NCBI RefSeq assembly: GCF_018986435.1
Contig: NZ_JAHMIN010000026.1
Location: 91,490-155,489, forward strand
Reading direction: 5' to 3'
Source of the DNA: Hahella sp. HN01
Lineage (GTDB): Bacteria; Pseudomonadota; Gammaproteobacteria; Pseudomonadales; Oleiphilaceae
DNA length: 64,000 nt
Numbering within the stretch: the first letter of the stretch is position 1; each line of letters opens with the position of its first letter. Made by a program: the position numbers and the translations under genes. The notes below the pieces were generated by a model. The model had not been told where the DNA came from. It did no database searches and worked only from the letters and a program-made list of their open reading frames with translations. Of the stretch, positions 8,144-16,412 are shown piece after piece.

Positions 8144-8810
8144 GTAGGACGTACCCTGCTCCACGAATGGTGTGCAACAGGGGGGTCTCAAAATCCTTAT
8201 CGATCTTGGCCCGCAGACGGCTGATATGAACATCGATAACGTTGGTTTGCGGATCAAAGTGATAATCCCACACTTTCTCCAGCAGCATGGTGCGCGTCAG
8301 AACCTGACCGGGATTGCGCATGAAGTATTCCAGCAAACGAAATTCCCGCGGCTGTAAATCAATGGACAAACCATTGCGCTTGACTGTACGCGCCAACAGA
8401 TCCATTTCCAGATCCGCCACTTTCAGCGTGGTGACGACGTCCTGTTGCTGCTGAGAACGACGCAGCAGAGCTTCGATACGCGCCAACAACTCGCTGAAGG
8501 AGAAGGGTTTAACCAGATAGTCGTCGCCGCCGGCGCGCAAGCCCTGAACGCGATCGTCCACTTCGCCAAGCGCGCTTAACACCAGCACGGGTGTTTTAGA
8601 GCCGCCAGCGCGCAGCATGCGCACGACGGACAAGCCGTCCAGCTCAGGCAGCATACGATCCACAAGCAGCAGATCATAACTTTCGGTCGTGGCCATATGC
8701 AGGCCGGTTTTTCCGTTTTCAGTGGCGTCAACCACATATCCGCTTTCTTTGAGTCCCTTACTCAGATAGGCAGCTACATCTTTGTCGTCTTCAATAACTA
8801 AAACTCGCAT
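8130..8810 (-). CDS. OmpR/PhoB-type response regulator
   Basis: 226 residues. Receiver domain with acidic pocket E7-D8-D9, phosphoacceptor Asp51 in LLLVDRMLPELDG, the conserved Ser/Thr region (VLVLSA) and Lys in GDDYLVKPFSFSELLARIEALLRR. The C-terminal winged helix contains LDLQ-type PREFRLLEYFMRNPGQVLTRTMLLEKVWDY and ends with HTIRGAGYVLR, the standard OmpR-type transcription-activation domain. It precedes and overlaps the kinase gene, so both are translated from one message. Targets are not visible; divergent genes are absent, and the upstream neighbour on the same strand is djlA, 71 bases away. Confidence 0.95.
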   Translation of the reverse strand: MRVLVIEDDKDVAAYLSKGLKESGYVVDATENGKTGLHMATTESYDLLLVDRMLPELDGLSVVRMLRAGGSKTPVLVLSALGEVDDRVQGLRAGGDDYLVKPFSFSELLARIEALLRRSQQQQDVVTTLKVADLEMDLLARTVKRNGLSIDLQPREFRLLEYFMRNPGQVLTRTMLLEKVWDYHFDPQTNVIDVHISRLRAKIDKDFETPLLHTIRGAGYVLREAA

Positions 8811-8881
8811 TTTTCATCCCCGTCTCTTCACTACCTGATACCACTACAGAAACAGAAGTTCCTTGCCAACAGCGCCCGAAC

Positions 8882-9688
8882 TCATCCGCCCCGCGCCCGC
8901 TTGATTTGCTCATAGGCGGTGCGGATCTCCTGAGTTTTCTCCGTCGCTATCTTAACCATTTCCTCCGGCAGGCCCTTCGACACCAGCTTATCCGGATGGT
9001 GCTGACTCATCAGACGCCGGTAGGCTTTCTTAATTTCTTCATCAGTAGAGTTTTCATTCACTCCCAGCGCGGCGTAAGCGTCCGATAGACTCGGCGTCTT
9101 TTCTTTCGCGCCGGCGTGGAAACCTTCCTGGGCGTATCGCTGTCTGGCGATAGCCATCGCCAGCAAGCCTTCAAATTGATGACGGCTGAATCCCAGAGTT
9201 TCAGCCACTTCACGCAGTATACGTTGTTCATTGGCGTGCAGATCCTGATCCGCCAGCGCAGTCGCCAGCAATATTTCCAGGAACATCTGCAGTAAGTTGG
9301 CGCGACGATGGCATTCATCCCGGAACTGGAGCAATACCGCTTGCAGGTCGAACTCCGGCTGCTTACCGCGATTGAATAATTCAATCGCCAACTTTTCCTG
9401 TTCCGGATTCAGTTGCATACCCGCCATGATGTGGCGCGCAGCCTGAATTTCCACCTCACTGACGCGGCCATCAGCTTTGGCGACATGTCCCATAACGCTG
9501 AACACGGCGGTGAAGAAGGCCGTTTGCACCCGCTCCTGATCGCCTGCGCCCCAGTTCGGCGGCTCTAATTCGATCCGCTGCACGCCGACGTCAAAACTAT
9601 GTCCGATTGCAGCGCCGAGCAATCCCCCCAAGGGACCACCTAATGCATATCCAAATGCGCCGCCGATAACTTTTCCCCACCAGCCCAT
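8882..9688 (-). CDS. djlA: Membrane-anchored J-domain co-chaperone DjlA
   Basis: 268 residues in the DjlA arrangement. A glycine-rich N-terminal membrane segment (residues 5-30, GKVIGGAFGYALGGPLGGLLGAAIG) anchors the protein in the inner membrane. The middle is a TerB-like helical domain (about 55-170, with KADGRVSEVEI and ADQDLHANEQRIL acidic helices). A C-terminal J domain (about 203-268) contains the HPD triad at 231-233, which stimulates DnaK ATPase. In E. coli DjlA overexpression induces capsule genes through Rcs. It lies just upstream of the two-component pair, but the 71-base spacing does not prove one operon. Confidence 0.93.
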   Translation of the reverse strand: MGWWGKVIGGAFGYALGGPLGGLLGAAIGHSFDVGVQRIELEPPNWGAGDQERVQTAFFTAVFSVMGHVAKADGRVSEVEIQAARHIMAGMQLNPEQEKLAIELFNRGKQPEFDLQAVLLQFRDECHRRANLLQMFLEILLATALADQDLHANEQRILREVAETLGFSRHQFEGLLAMAIARQRYAQEGFHAGAKEKTPSLSDAYAALGVNENSTDEEIKKAYRRLMSQHHPDKLVSKGLPEEMVKIATEKTQEIRTAYEQIKRARGG

Positions 9689-9821
9689 TAAATTCCAAGT
9701 CTCCAGTCGTCGTCTGATGTTAATTTACTAAGCTAGTAGTTCATTATTTACCCATTGCGTAGTCTAGGTACAGGGTAAATAAACGCCCAGTTAAGATTTA
9801 GTAATTTGGGGGCGAGGCCGC

Positions 9822-10589
9822 TTATTGCAACCACCCCAGCGTATCCCGCGTATTTCCGAGGGGAAAATATTCTGCGCTCACCCACCCTTGATAACCCATT
9901 TCATCAAGCTGGTAGAAAATATATGCAAAGTTGATTTCGCCAGTTCCAGGTTGATGACGCCCTGGATTATCGGCGAACTGAATATGTCCGATATTGGCGA
10001 GATGACGCTTGATTGTCCGCACCAAATCCCCCTCCATCACTTGCATATGATAGATATCATATTGATATTTAAGATTATTCACACCTAATACCTGAATCGC
10101 ACGCAGCGCCTTTTCTGTGCTGTCGACCAGAAAACCAGGGACATCCAGGCTATTGATCGCTTCCAACGTCAGCACAATGCCCTCGTCATTCAGCTTTTTC
10201 GCCGCGTAGCGCAAATTCTCGGTCAGCGTGAGCCATGCCAGCTCATCGCTTACTGAAGCAGGCTTTATCCCCGCCAGGCAGTTCAATCTGGGCGCGCCGA
10301 GAGCCTTGGCGTATGCGATCGCCAATTCCACCCCTTCCCTAAACTCTTTCTCCCGGCCCGGAATGCATGCAATTCCGCGCTCACCGGCATCCCAATCCCC
10401 AGCAGGTAGGTTATGCAGTACTACACTGACGCCGGCGCTCTCTCGGCTGGCGGACAATAAAGCTTTATCCCAGGCATAAGGAAACTGCATTTCCACTCCG
10501 GTGAATCCAGCTTCAGCGGCCGCCGCAAAACGCGCCTCCATGGGAACGTCCGTAAACAGCATGGAAAGGTTGGCTGCGAACTTAGGCAT
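9822..10589 (-). CDS. hyi: Hydroxypyruvate isomerase
   Basis: 255 residues, TIM-barrel xylose-isomerase-like family. It begins MPKFAANLSMLFTDVP, as Hyi proteins do, and carries the family's catalytic features: Glu in VLTLEAIN and Glu near the end in WVSAEYFPLG, with the metal-binding YQYDIYHMQ and HIQFADNPGRHQPGTGEI segments. It converts hydroxypyruvate to tartronate semialdehyde, which the next enzyme GarR/GlxR reduces to glycerate. The ATG at 10589 overlaps the end of garR by eight bases; a longer frame reaches 10667 but would start inside garR. The two genes are certainly co-translated. Glyoxylate carboligase, often a neighbour, is not in the window. Confidence 0.92.
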   Translation of the reverse strand: MPKFAANLSMLFTDVPMEARFAAAAEAGFTGVEMQFPYAWDKALLSASRESAGVSVVLHNLPAGDWDAGERGIACIPGREKEFREGVELAIAYAKALGAPRLNCLAGIKPASVSDELAWLTLTENLRYAAKKLNDEGIVLTLEAINSLDVPGFLVDSTEKALRAIQVLGVNNLKYQYDIYHMQVMEGDLVRTIKRHLANIGHIQFADNPGRHQPGTGEINFAYIFYQLDEMGYQGWVSAEYFPLGNTRDTLGWLQ

Positions 10590-11472
10590 CCTTATGCTCT
10601 CCATCAAGACGAATCTGATTAAGCGCCTCAATGTGCAGCAATAGGCCACTGTGGTCCACATTCTCATGCCCGGCTTCCAACAAAGCCTGATATTCCTCGA
10701 AAACCTGTTCGGTGAGGGGCAGAGTTAACCCCTCCGCTTTGGCCTCATCAAGGATCATGGTCAAATCTTTGTGCTGTACTCTGGCTGTCGCTCCTGGCTG
10801 GAAATCGCGCTCCAGCATGCGGCGGCCGTGTAAATCCAGAATACGGCTTGATGCGAACCCGCCCAACAACGCCTCTCGCACCGCCACCGGATCAGCGCCG
10901 CCTTTGGCCGCCAACATTAAGGCTTCGCCCACAGCGCCGATGGTGATTCCCACAATCGCCTGATTAGCGAGCTTCGCCAGTTGCCCAGCTCCATGAGGAC
11001 CGATGTAGGTGGTTTTACCCAATGCGCCGAAGATAGGCTGGGCTTTGTCATACTGACTCCGCTCGCCCCCCACCATTATCGATAACGTCGCCTGCGCCGC
11101 CCCCACCGTCCCGCCTGAGACGGGCGCATCCAGGTGAGCCACCTCTCTTGCTTGCAGATAACCAGCGTGTTTACGCGCTAATGATGGCGGGATAGAGCCC
11201 ATATCGATGACTAAAGCCCCGGGCGGAACAGCATCTGCAACGCCCTGCCGCATCAGAATGTCGTCAACCACCGAACCGTTTTCCAGCATCAAAATAACGA
11301 CATCCGCCTTTGCAACCGCCTGCGCAGGCTCGTCAGCGATATGGGCTCGCTCAGCAAACGCTTCGGCCTTTGCGCGAGTGCGGTTCCATAGCGTCAAGGA
11401 ATAACCAGCGCCTAACATATTCTCCACCATGGGCGCGCCCATCAAGCCGACGCCAAGAAAAGCGATATGCAT
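10582..11472 (-). CDS. garR: 2-hydroxy-3-oxopropionate (tartronate semialdehyde) reductase
   Basis: 296 residues, beta-hydroxyacid dehydrogenase family. N-terminal Rossmann fold with GVGLMGAPMVENML for NAD(P)H, substrate-binding signature DAPVSGGTVGAAQATLSIMVGG (about 118-139) and catalytic Lys in GAGQLAKLANQ (about 171). It reduces tartronate semialdehyde to D-glycerate. Start at 11472 is supported by GAGGAAAC nine bases upstream. It forms an operon with hyi directly downstream and is separated from rpoH upstream by a terminator at 11512-11540. The same family includes 3-hydroxyisobutyrate dehydrogenase; the linkage to hyi favours the glyoxylate/glycerate route. Confidence 0.9.
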   Translation of the reverse strand: MHIAFLGVGLMGAPMVENMLGAGYSLTLWNRTRAKAEAFAERAHIADEPAQAVAKADVVILMLENGSVVDDILMRQGVADAVPPGALVIDMGSIPPSLARKHAGYLQAREVAHLDAPVSGGTVGAAQATLSIMVGGERSQYDKAQPIFGALGKTTYIGPHGAGQLAKLANQAIVGITIGAVGEALMLAAKGGADPVAVREALLGGFASSRILDLHGRRMLERDFQPGATARVQHKDLTMILDEAKAEGLTLPLTEQVFEEYQALLEAGHENVDHSGLLLHIEALNQIRLDGEHKDA

Positions 11473-11511
11473 GGTATTGTTTCCTCTAAAGGTGGGCAGC
11501 AGAGTCACCGC

Positions 11512-11540
11512 AAAAAAAAACCGCCATACGGCGGTTTTTT
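11512..11540 (-). terminator. Rho-independent terminator of rpoH
   Basis: Stem CCGCC / GGCGG with loop ATAC, with A and T tracts on both sides (nine A, six T), so it could work in both directions. On the minus strand it lies 16 bases after the rpoH stop and isolates it from garR. Confidence 0.88.
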
Positions 11541-11556
11541 CAATATCTGGCGTCGC

Positions 11557-12411
11557 TTATGCTTCAAGCATCAGCTTGACCTTCTTCATTGCATTCTTTT
11601 CCAGCTGGCGTATACGCTCAGCGGAAACGCCGTACTCATCGGCAAGCTCATGCAAGGTGGCTTTGCTTTCAGCCAGCCAACGCTTTTGAATGATGTCTTT
11701 GCTGCGTTCATCCAACTGAGTCAGCGCGTCGTGGAGACGACTGTTGGAGTCTTCCTCCCAGTTTTCATTTTCCAGCATCATCGCCGGATCATAGCGGCGA
11801 TCTTCCAAATAGTTCGCCGGAGCCCTGAACGCCGTTTCGTCGTCTTCATCCGCGCCTGCGTCAAAAGACGTATCCTGGCCAGCCAATCGGCTTTCCATTT
11901 CCCGCACAACATGGGTATCGACGCCCAAGTCCTCCGCAACGGCTTTGGCTTCGTCATTGGTCAACCAAGCCAGACGCTTCTTGGCGGAGCGCAGGTTAAA
12001 GAACAGTTTGCGTTGCGCTTTGGTGGTCGCCACTTTGACGATACGCCAGTTACGCAAAATGAATTCGTGAATTTCCGCTTTAATCCAGTGCACCGCGAAG
12101 GAAACCAGACGAACGCCGAACTCAGGGTTGAAGCGTTTAACCGCTTTCATCAATCCAATATTCCCTTCCTGGACCAAGTCAGCCTGAGACAGACCGTATC
12201 CGGAATAACTCTTGGCGATATGCACCACAAAGCGAAGGTGAGCCATGACTAACTGTCTGGCTGCGTATAAGTCCTCGTTCTGGTGGAAACGTTCCGCCAA
12301 TTCGCGCTCTTCTTCAGCGCTGAGAACAGGAATGCTGTTTACCGCGTGAACGTATCCCTCCAGATTCCCTACTGGAGCAAGCATTTCTACAGGCCGTAAA
12401 CTGGTACCCAT
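11557..12411 (-). CDS. rpoH: RNA polymerase sigma factor RpoH (sigma-32)
   Basis: 284 residues, the normal length. Heat-shock sigma factor that directs transcription of chaperone and protease genes. Region 2 contains the -10 reading part ([38 protein letters not shown], about 59-96), followed by the RpoH box [15 protein letters not shown] (about 132-146) that sets RpoH apart from other group 3 sigmas. Region 4 ends in [32 protein letters not shown] lies upstream of the ATG. It follows ftsYEX on the same strand, the conserved order in Gammaproteobacteria, with a 240-base gap that probably contains its own promoters. Confidence 0.97.
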   Translation of the reverse strand: MGTSLRPVEMLAPVGNLEGYVHAVNSIPVLSAEEERELAERFHQNEDLYAARQLVMAHLRFVVHIAKSYSGYGLSQADLVQEGNIGLMKAVKRFNPEFGVRLVSFAVHWIKAEIHEFILRNWRIVKVATTKAQRKLFFNLRSAKKRLAWLTNDEAKAVAEDLGVDTHVVREMESRLAGQDTSFDAGADEDDETAFRAPANYLEDRRYDPAMMLENENWEEDSNSRLHDALTQLDERSKDIIQKRWLAESKATLHELADEYGVSAERIRQLEKNAMKKVKLMLEA

Positions 12412-12651
12412 TCAAAATCTCCAATTATCTTACTCGACGTGAAATATAGCACTTGACGATTGGACTGCCAACGCAGTCTAAAGTTCCCCATTGTAACGAT
12501 ATGTAACGCTGCAATCGACTTTATCGTCCTCGTCTGAAAGCCTCTGCGAGCCTATCCCTATCAAGCCCGCCGCCCGCACTGGATTACAGGACTTAACTGT
12601 AATTAAGGCCGGCTGTCATTATTTCAATAGCTGGACGATATTAAAAATTGG

Positions 12652-13686
12652 TCATTTAGGCTCAATATCATCCAAATGCCGTCTTACGGCGAGCCAGGCG
12701 CCGCCGCAGCCCAGGAAAGAGCCCGTCAACAGCAGCAAGGAAGAGGCTTCAATAGACAATCCGGACAAGTTGAAGCTGCTGTAATACAACGCCGCTAACT
12801 GGTTCACCGGTCCGCTCAGCCAGAGCAGCGCCATGTTCACCAATAGCCAGGCTAATAAAGCGCCGCCTACGCCATACCAAAAACCGGTATACAAGAACGG
12901 TCTGCGCACAAAGGGATCGGTACCCCCTACCAGCTTGACCACCAGAATTTCGTCTTTACGGTTCTCAATCGCCAAGCGGATGGTGTTGCCGATGATCAGA
13001 ATGACCGCCAGCCCCAATAAGGCCCCTATGGCCAGGGTGCTGCGCCCCAGCACTTCAAACAAGGCATTCAAGCGCTTCACCCACTGCAGATCCAATTGCA
13101 CATTGTCCACTTCAGGAAGCTTGGACAACGTTTCCGTGAAAGCCTGCACCTTTTCCGCTTGCCCGTATTCCGGCGCGGGCTGCAATACAATCACCGCCGG
13201 CAACGGGTTATCATCCAGATAAGCCAGTACATCACCCCAACCAGACAGAGACTTGAACTCCTCCAACGCCTGAGTGCGGTTAATGAACTGCATCGACTGC
13301 ACCTCAGGACGCTCTTTAAGCTTCTGCGCCAATTGATACGCTGCCTGGTCGTCCACATCCAGCTTCATATAGAGCGATACCCGCGAGGCGCCCTCCAGCC
13401 CTTCCGTCAGTCCGCCCAGATTGCCGAGCATGACAAACAAGCCACACGGTAAAGCCAGCGCCACAGCGATCACCAGCCATGTCATCAGACTGGACAAAGG
13501 ACTTCGTATCAGGCGCATTAAGCTGTCGCGGGCGATCAGACGGTGGTGGGAAAAGTAGGCTTCCAGGCCGCTTTGCTCTAACCCGGCGGAGGCGCCCTGA
13601 CGCGGCGGCGCTTCCGCTGGCGGAGGAGGCGGCTGTTTACGACCCGATCTTGAAGGGCTGGCTCCGCGCGGTATGTTTTCTTTCAT
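12652..13686 (-). CDS. ftsX: Cell division protein FtsX
   Basis: 344-residue permease-like partner of FtsE. The FtsEX complex recruits and activates periplasmic amidase activators at the septum. A proline-rich cytoplasmic tail (about 1-45) precedes the first span (about 66-88), then the periplasmic loop with SRVSLYMKLDVDDQAAYQLA and LKERPEVQSMQFINR, and three more spans (about 215-237, 265-288, 310-332). The topology is typical for the family. It sits 33 bases after ftsE on the same strand. The region between ftsX and rpoH holds no other gene. Confidence 0.96.
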   Translation of the reverse strand: MKENIPRGASPSRSGRKQPPPPPAEAPPRQGASAGLEQSGLEAYFSHHRLIARDSLMRLIRSPLSSLMTWLVIAVALALPCGLFVMLGNLGGLTEGLEGASRVSLYMKLDVDDQAAYQLAQKLKERPEVQSMQFINRTQALEEFKSLSGWGDVLAYLDDNPLPAVIVLQPAPEYGQAEKVQAFTETLSKLPEVDNVQLDLQWVKRLNALFEVLGRSTLAIGALLGLAVILIIGNTIRLAIENRKDEILVVKLVGGTDPFVRRPFLYTGFWYGVGGALLAWLLVNMALLWLSGPVNQLAALYYSSFNLSGLSIEASSLLLLTGSFLGCGGAWLAVRRHLDDIEPK

Positions 13687-13719
13687 ATTCTTTTATTCTC
13701 TTCGCTCGGGAGATTTCAA

Positions 13720-14397
13720 TCAGCCGCGACCGGCCACCAGTTGGCCATGATCCAGTCGCATTACGCGATGCTTCATATGAGAGATCAGCGCCAGATCATG
13801 GCTGGCGATCAGCACGGTCACACCGACCTGGTTAAACTGCTGGAACAATCGCATGATCTCGGCGGATAACTCAGGGTCCAGGTTTCCTGTCGGCTCATCG
13901 GCAAGCAGCAATGGCGGTTTGTTCACCACCGCTCGGGCGATGCCCACCCGCTGCTGCTCCCCTCCAGATAGAGTGATGGGCAATGAGTTTTCTTTCTTCA
14001 ACAACCCAACCTTATCCAGAGACGCACGCACCCTTCTTCCGATCTCCCGGGAGGAAACGCCTGCGATTTCCAATGGCAAGGCGACGTTTTGAAATACAGT
14101 GCGATCAAACAGCAAATGGTGATTCTGGAACACAACCCCCACATGGCGACGGAAATAGGGAATTTGCCGGCGGGGAAACTTCTCCAGATTCTGACCGCCG
14201 ATATAAATGCGCCCCTGATTGGGACGCTCCATGAGCATGATCAATTTCAGAAGCGTGCTTTTGCCCGCGCCAGAGTGCCCGGTCAGAAACGCCATCTCAC
14301 CGCGCCGCAATGAAAAGCTGACCTCAGACAGGGCTTCAAACCCGCCGCTGTAGCGTTTTGAGACCCGATCAAAGTGGATCATGCTGTCGCCGATCAT
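13720..14397 (-). CDS. ftsE: Cell division ATP-binding protein FtsE
   Basis: 225-residue ABC ATPase. Walker A GHSGAGKST (about 38-46), signature LSGGEQQRVGIARA (about 140-153), Walker B LLLADEPTG and the H-loop SHDLALI are all intact. It energises FtsX for control of septal peptidoglycan hydrolysis. The start at 14397 (MIGDSM...) is supported by GAGGAAA seven bases upstream, although homologues often begin at the second Met five codons later. Tight neighbours: ftsY 43 bases upstream and ftsX 33 bases downstream. Confidence 0.97.
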   Translation of the reverse strand: MIGDSMIHFDRVSKRYSGGFEALSEVSFSLRRGEMAFLTGHSGAGKSTLLKLIMLMERPNQGRIYIGGQNLEKFPRRQIPYFRRHVGVVFQNHHLLFDRTVFQNVALPLEIAGVSSREIGRRVRASLDKVGLLKKENSLPITLSGGEQQRVGIARAVVNKPPLLLADEPTGNLDPELSAEIMRLFQQFNQVGVTVLIASHDLALISHMKHRVMRLDHGQLVAGRG

Positions 14398-14440
14398 AAA
14401 TTTCCTCTTTGCCTCATCGCCTTGCTCTTAAGCCTCGGTT

Positions 14441-15571
14441 TTATGCGTCAAACAGCGCATCCACAAATTCGCTAGCGTTGAATGGGCGCAGATCGTCAAT
14501 ACCTTCCCCTACGCCAATATAGCGGATCGGCAATCCATGCTGCTTGGCGATGGCGAACAGGATGCCGCCTTTCGCCGTGCCATCCAGTTTGGTGATGGCG
14601 ATACCTGTGACGCCGACCGCCTGACGGAACAACTGAGCCTGGCTCAGCGCATTCTGTCCTGTACCTGCGTCCAGCACCAACAACACCTCATGAGGCGCGT
14701 CCGGGTCATGCTTCTTGATGACGCGAACCACTTTCTCCAGCTCGGACATCAGATTCTCTTTGTTCTGCAGACGTCCCGCGGTATCAGCGATAACAATGTC
14801 CACTCCACGGGACTTAGCCGCCTGCACCGCGTCAAAAATGACGGAGGCGCTGTCCGCGCCGGTATGTTGCGCGATAACAGGCACATTGTTGCGCTCACCC
14901 CAAACTTGTAGCTGCTCCACAGCAGCGGCGCGGAAGGTATCTCCGGCGGCCAGGACGACAGAGCGGCCTTCCTGCTGGAATTTATTCGCCAGCTTGCCGA
15001 TGGTGGTGGTCTTACCGACGCCGTTCACGCCCACCACCAGAATCACATAAGGGGTCTTGTTTTCGACTTGCAGAGGGCTGGAGCATGGCTCTAACAGGCC
15101 ACGGAGCTCTTCTTTCAGGGCTTCATAGAGCGCAGATGAGTCTTTTAACTGATTACGATCGAGCTTTTCAGTAATGGCCTGAGTAATCTGCGTCGTGGCC
15201 TCAATGCCCACGTCGGCGGATAACAACAGGGTTTCGATTTCTTCCAGCAGCTCTTCATCTATCGCCTTGGCGCCGGCGAACAGCGCCATAAGGTTCTGGC
15301 TAAACTGGCCACGGGTTTTGCTCAAGCCTGTGCGCACCCTCGTCAACCATCCGCCGGAAGGCTCTTGCGCAGCGACCTCTTTTGCAGGCTCAGGTGGCGT
15401 CTTTGCCGGCGTGACGCCCTTCGTTTCAGCTTGCTTCTGCGTTTCAGGCGGGCTCAGTTCGAATGAGCGCGGACGCGGGAGGCTATTTCTACGGGACAGA
15501 ATGTCGGCGATCAATAACAATACCGACAGCCCCATCAGGGCCATAAACACATAGTTGATCATTGAATGCAT
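14441..15571 (-). CDS. ftsY: Signal recognition particle receptor FtsY, with an N-terminal membrane segment
   Basis: About 376 residues. NG domain with G1 GVNGVGKTT, insertion box, G3 DTAGR, G4 TKLD and the C-terminal GVGEGIDDLRPFN. It receives SRP-ribosome complexes at the inner membrane. The N-terminus is unusual: instead of the soluble acidic A-domain of E. coli it opens with a hydrophobic stretch (INYVFMALMGLSVLLLIADI) followed by a basic RR and a Pro/Glu/Lys-rich linker, which looks like a membrane anchor. The open frame starts at a TTG (15586); the ATG at 15571 is preferred but a further ATG at 15562 is also possible. All choices keep the hydrophobic segment. Confidence 0.95.
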   Translation of the reverse strand: MHSMINYVFMALMGLSVLLLIADILSRRNSLPRPRSFELSPPETQKQAETKGVTPAKTPPEPAKEVAAQEPSGGWLTRVRTGLSKTRGQFSQNLMALFAGAKAIDEELLEEIETLLLSADVGIEATTQITQAITEKLDRNQLKDSSALYEALKEELRGLLEPCSSPLQVENKTPYVILVVGVNGVGKTTTIGKLANKFQQEGRSVVLAAGDTFRAAAVEQLQVWGERNNVPVIAQHTGADSASVIFDAVQAAKSRGVDIVIADTAGRLQNKENLMSELEKVVRVIKKHDPDAPHEVLLVLDAGTGQNALSQAQLFRQAVGVTGIAITKLDGTAKGGILFAIAKQHGLPIRYIGVGEGIDDLRPFNASEFVDALFDA

Positions 15572-15754
15572 ATCAGAGATGTCCAAAACTTAGGCGAAGA
15601 TGCAAATGGGGCCCTATTCTATTAACCTGCGATGTTCGTACGCAAGGCTAACGGCCCTACCTGCTCCGCCGCGCTCAAATATAGGCGGCGAAATTGAGGA
15701 CGTGACGCCCTAAGCGCCTGGTAATTTACATTTCATTCGGACTACACACATAGC

Positions 15755-16348
15755 ATGAGACATAAAGGCAAGTCCGCCCCTGAGTTGGGCCAATTGCGCA
15801 TTATCGGCGGCTCCCACCGGGGTAGAAAACTGACGTTTCCCGCTTTGGACGGCGTGCGCCCAACCCCAGACCGGGTGCGGGAAACGCTATTCAACTGGCT
15901 AATGCCCATATTTCCCGGCCCTCGCTGCCTGGATGTATTCTGCGGCAGCGGCGCGCTGGGATTGGAGGCGCTTTCCCGCGGCGCGGCGGATGTGACCTTT
16001 ATTGATCAAAGCCCAGTGATTGCATCTCATTTGAAAAGCCAAATACAGCTTCTACGCGCGGATAACGCCAGTGTGGTGAACGCAGACGCGTTGAGTTGGT
16101 TAAGAGCGGCATCGCCGGACAAGCCCTGGGAGGTTGTATTTCTTGATCCGCCTTTCAGAAAAGAGTTTCTTGCTCCCGCCCTGCAAATCCTGGCGGAAAG
16201 ACAACTGCTTGCAGCAAACGCCTATGTATATATAGAAGCGGAGGTGGAGCTCAATCCCCTCCCACTGCCTCCCGGCTGGAATATTTCCCGCCATAAGACA
16301 ACGGGGCAAGTGCAATATGCGTTATGTCAGGTTCGCCAGCCAGACTGA
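15755..16348 (+). CDS. rsmD: 16S rRNA (guanine966-N2)-methyltransferase RsmD
   Basis: 197 residues. S-adenosylmethionine-dependent methyltransferase that modifies G966 of 16S rRNA in assembled 30S subunits. The family markers are present in order: LRIIGGSHRGRKL near the N-terminus, R-P-T-x-D-R-V-R-E-T-LFNWL (about 35-47), SAM site DVFCGSGALGLEALSRGA (about 57-74) and catalytic FLDPPF (about 129-134). It is divergent from ftsY, the usual arrangement in Gammaproteobacteria, with a 183-base shared upstream region. Confidence 0.95.
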   Translation: MRHKGKSAPELGQLRIIGGSHRGRKLTFPALDGVRPTPDRVRETLFNWLMPIFPGPRCLDVFCGSGALGLEALSRGAADVTFIDQSPVIASHLKSQIQLLRADNASVVNADALSWLRAASPDKPWEVVFLDPPFRKEFLAPALQILAERQLLAANAYVYIEAEVELNPLPLPPGWNISRHKTTGQVQYALCQVRQPD

Positions 16349-16412
16349 TTTTTTAGCGGCGCTCACTACCGGATAACGCCGCACTCAGGCTTTCATCTTC
16401 AGTAAGCGGTTA

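Noticed and set aside
11467-12252. 261-codon plus-strand frame opposite rpoH
   Set aside because: Fully antisense to a conserved essential gene; crosses a terminator; no family match.
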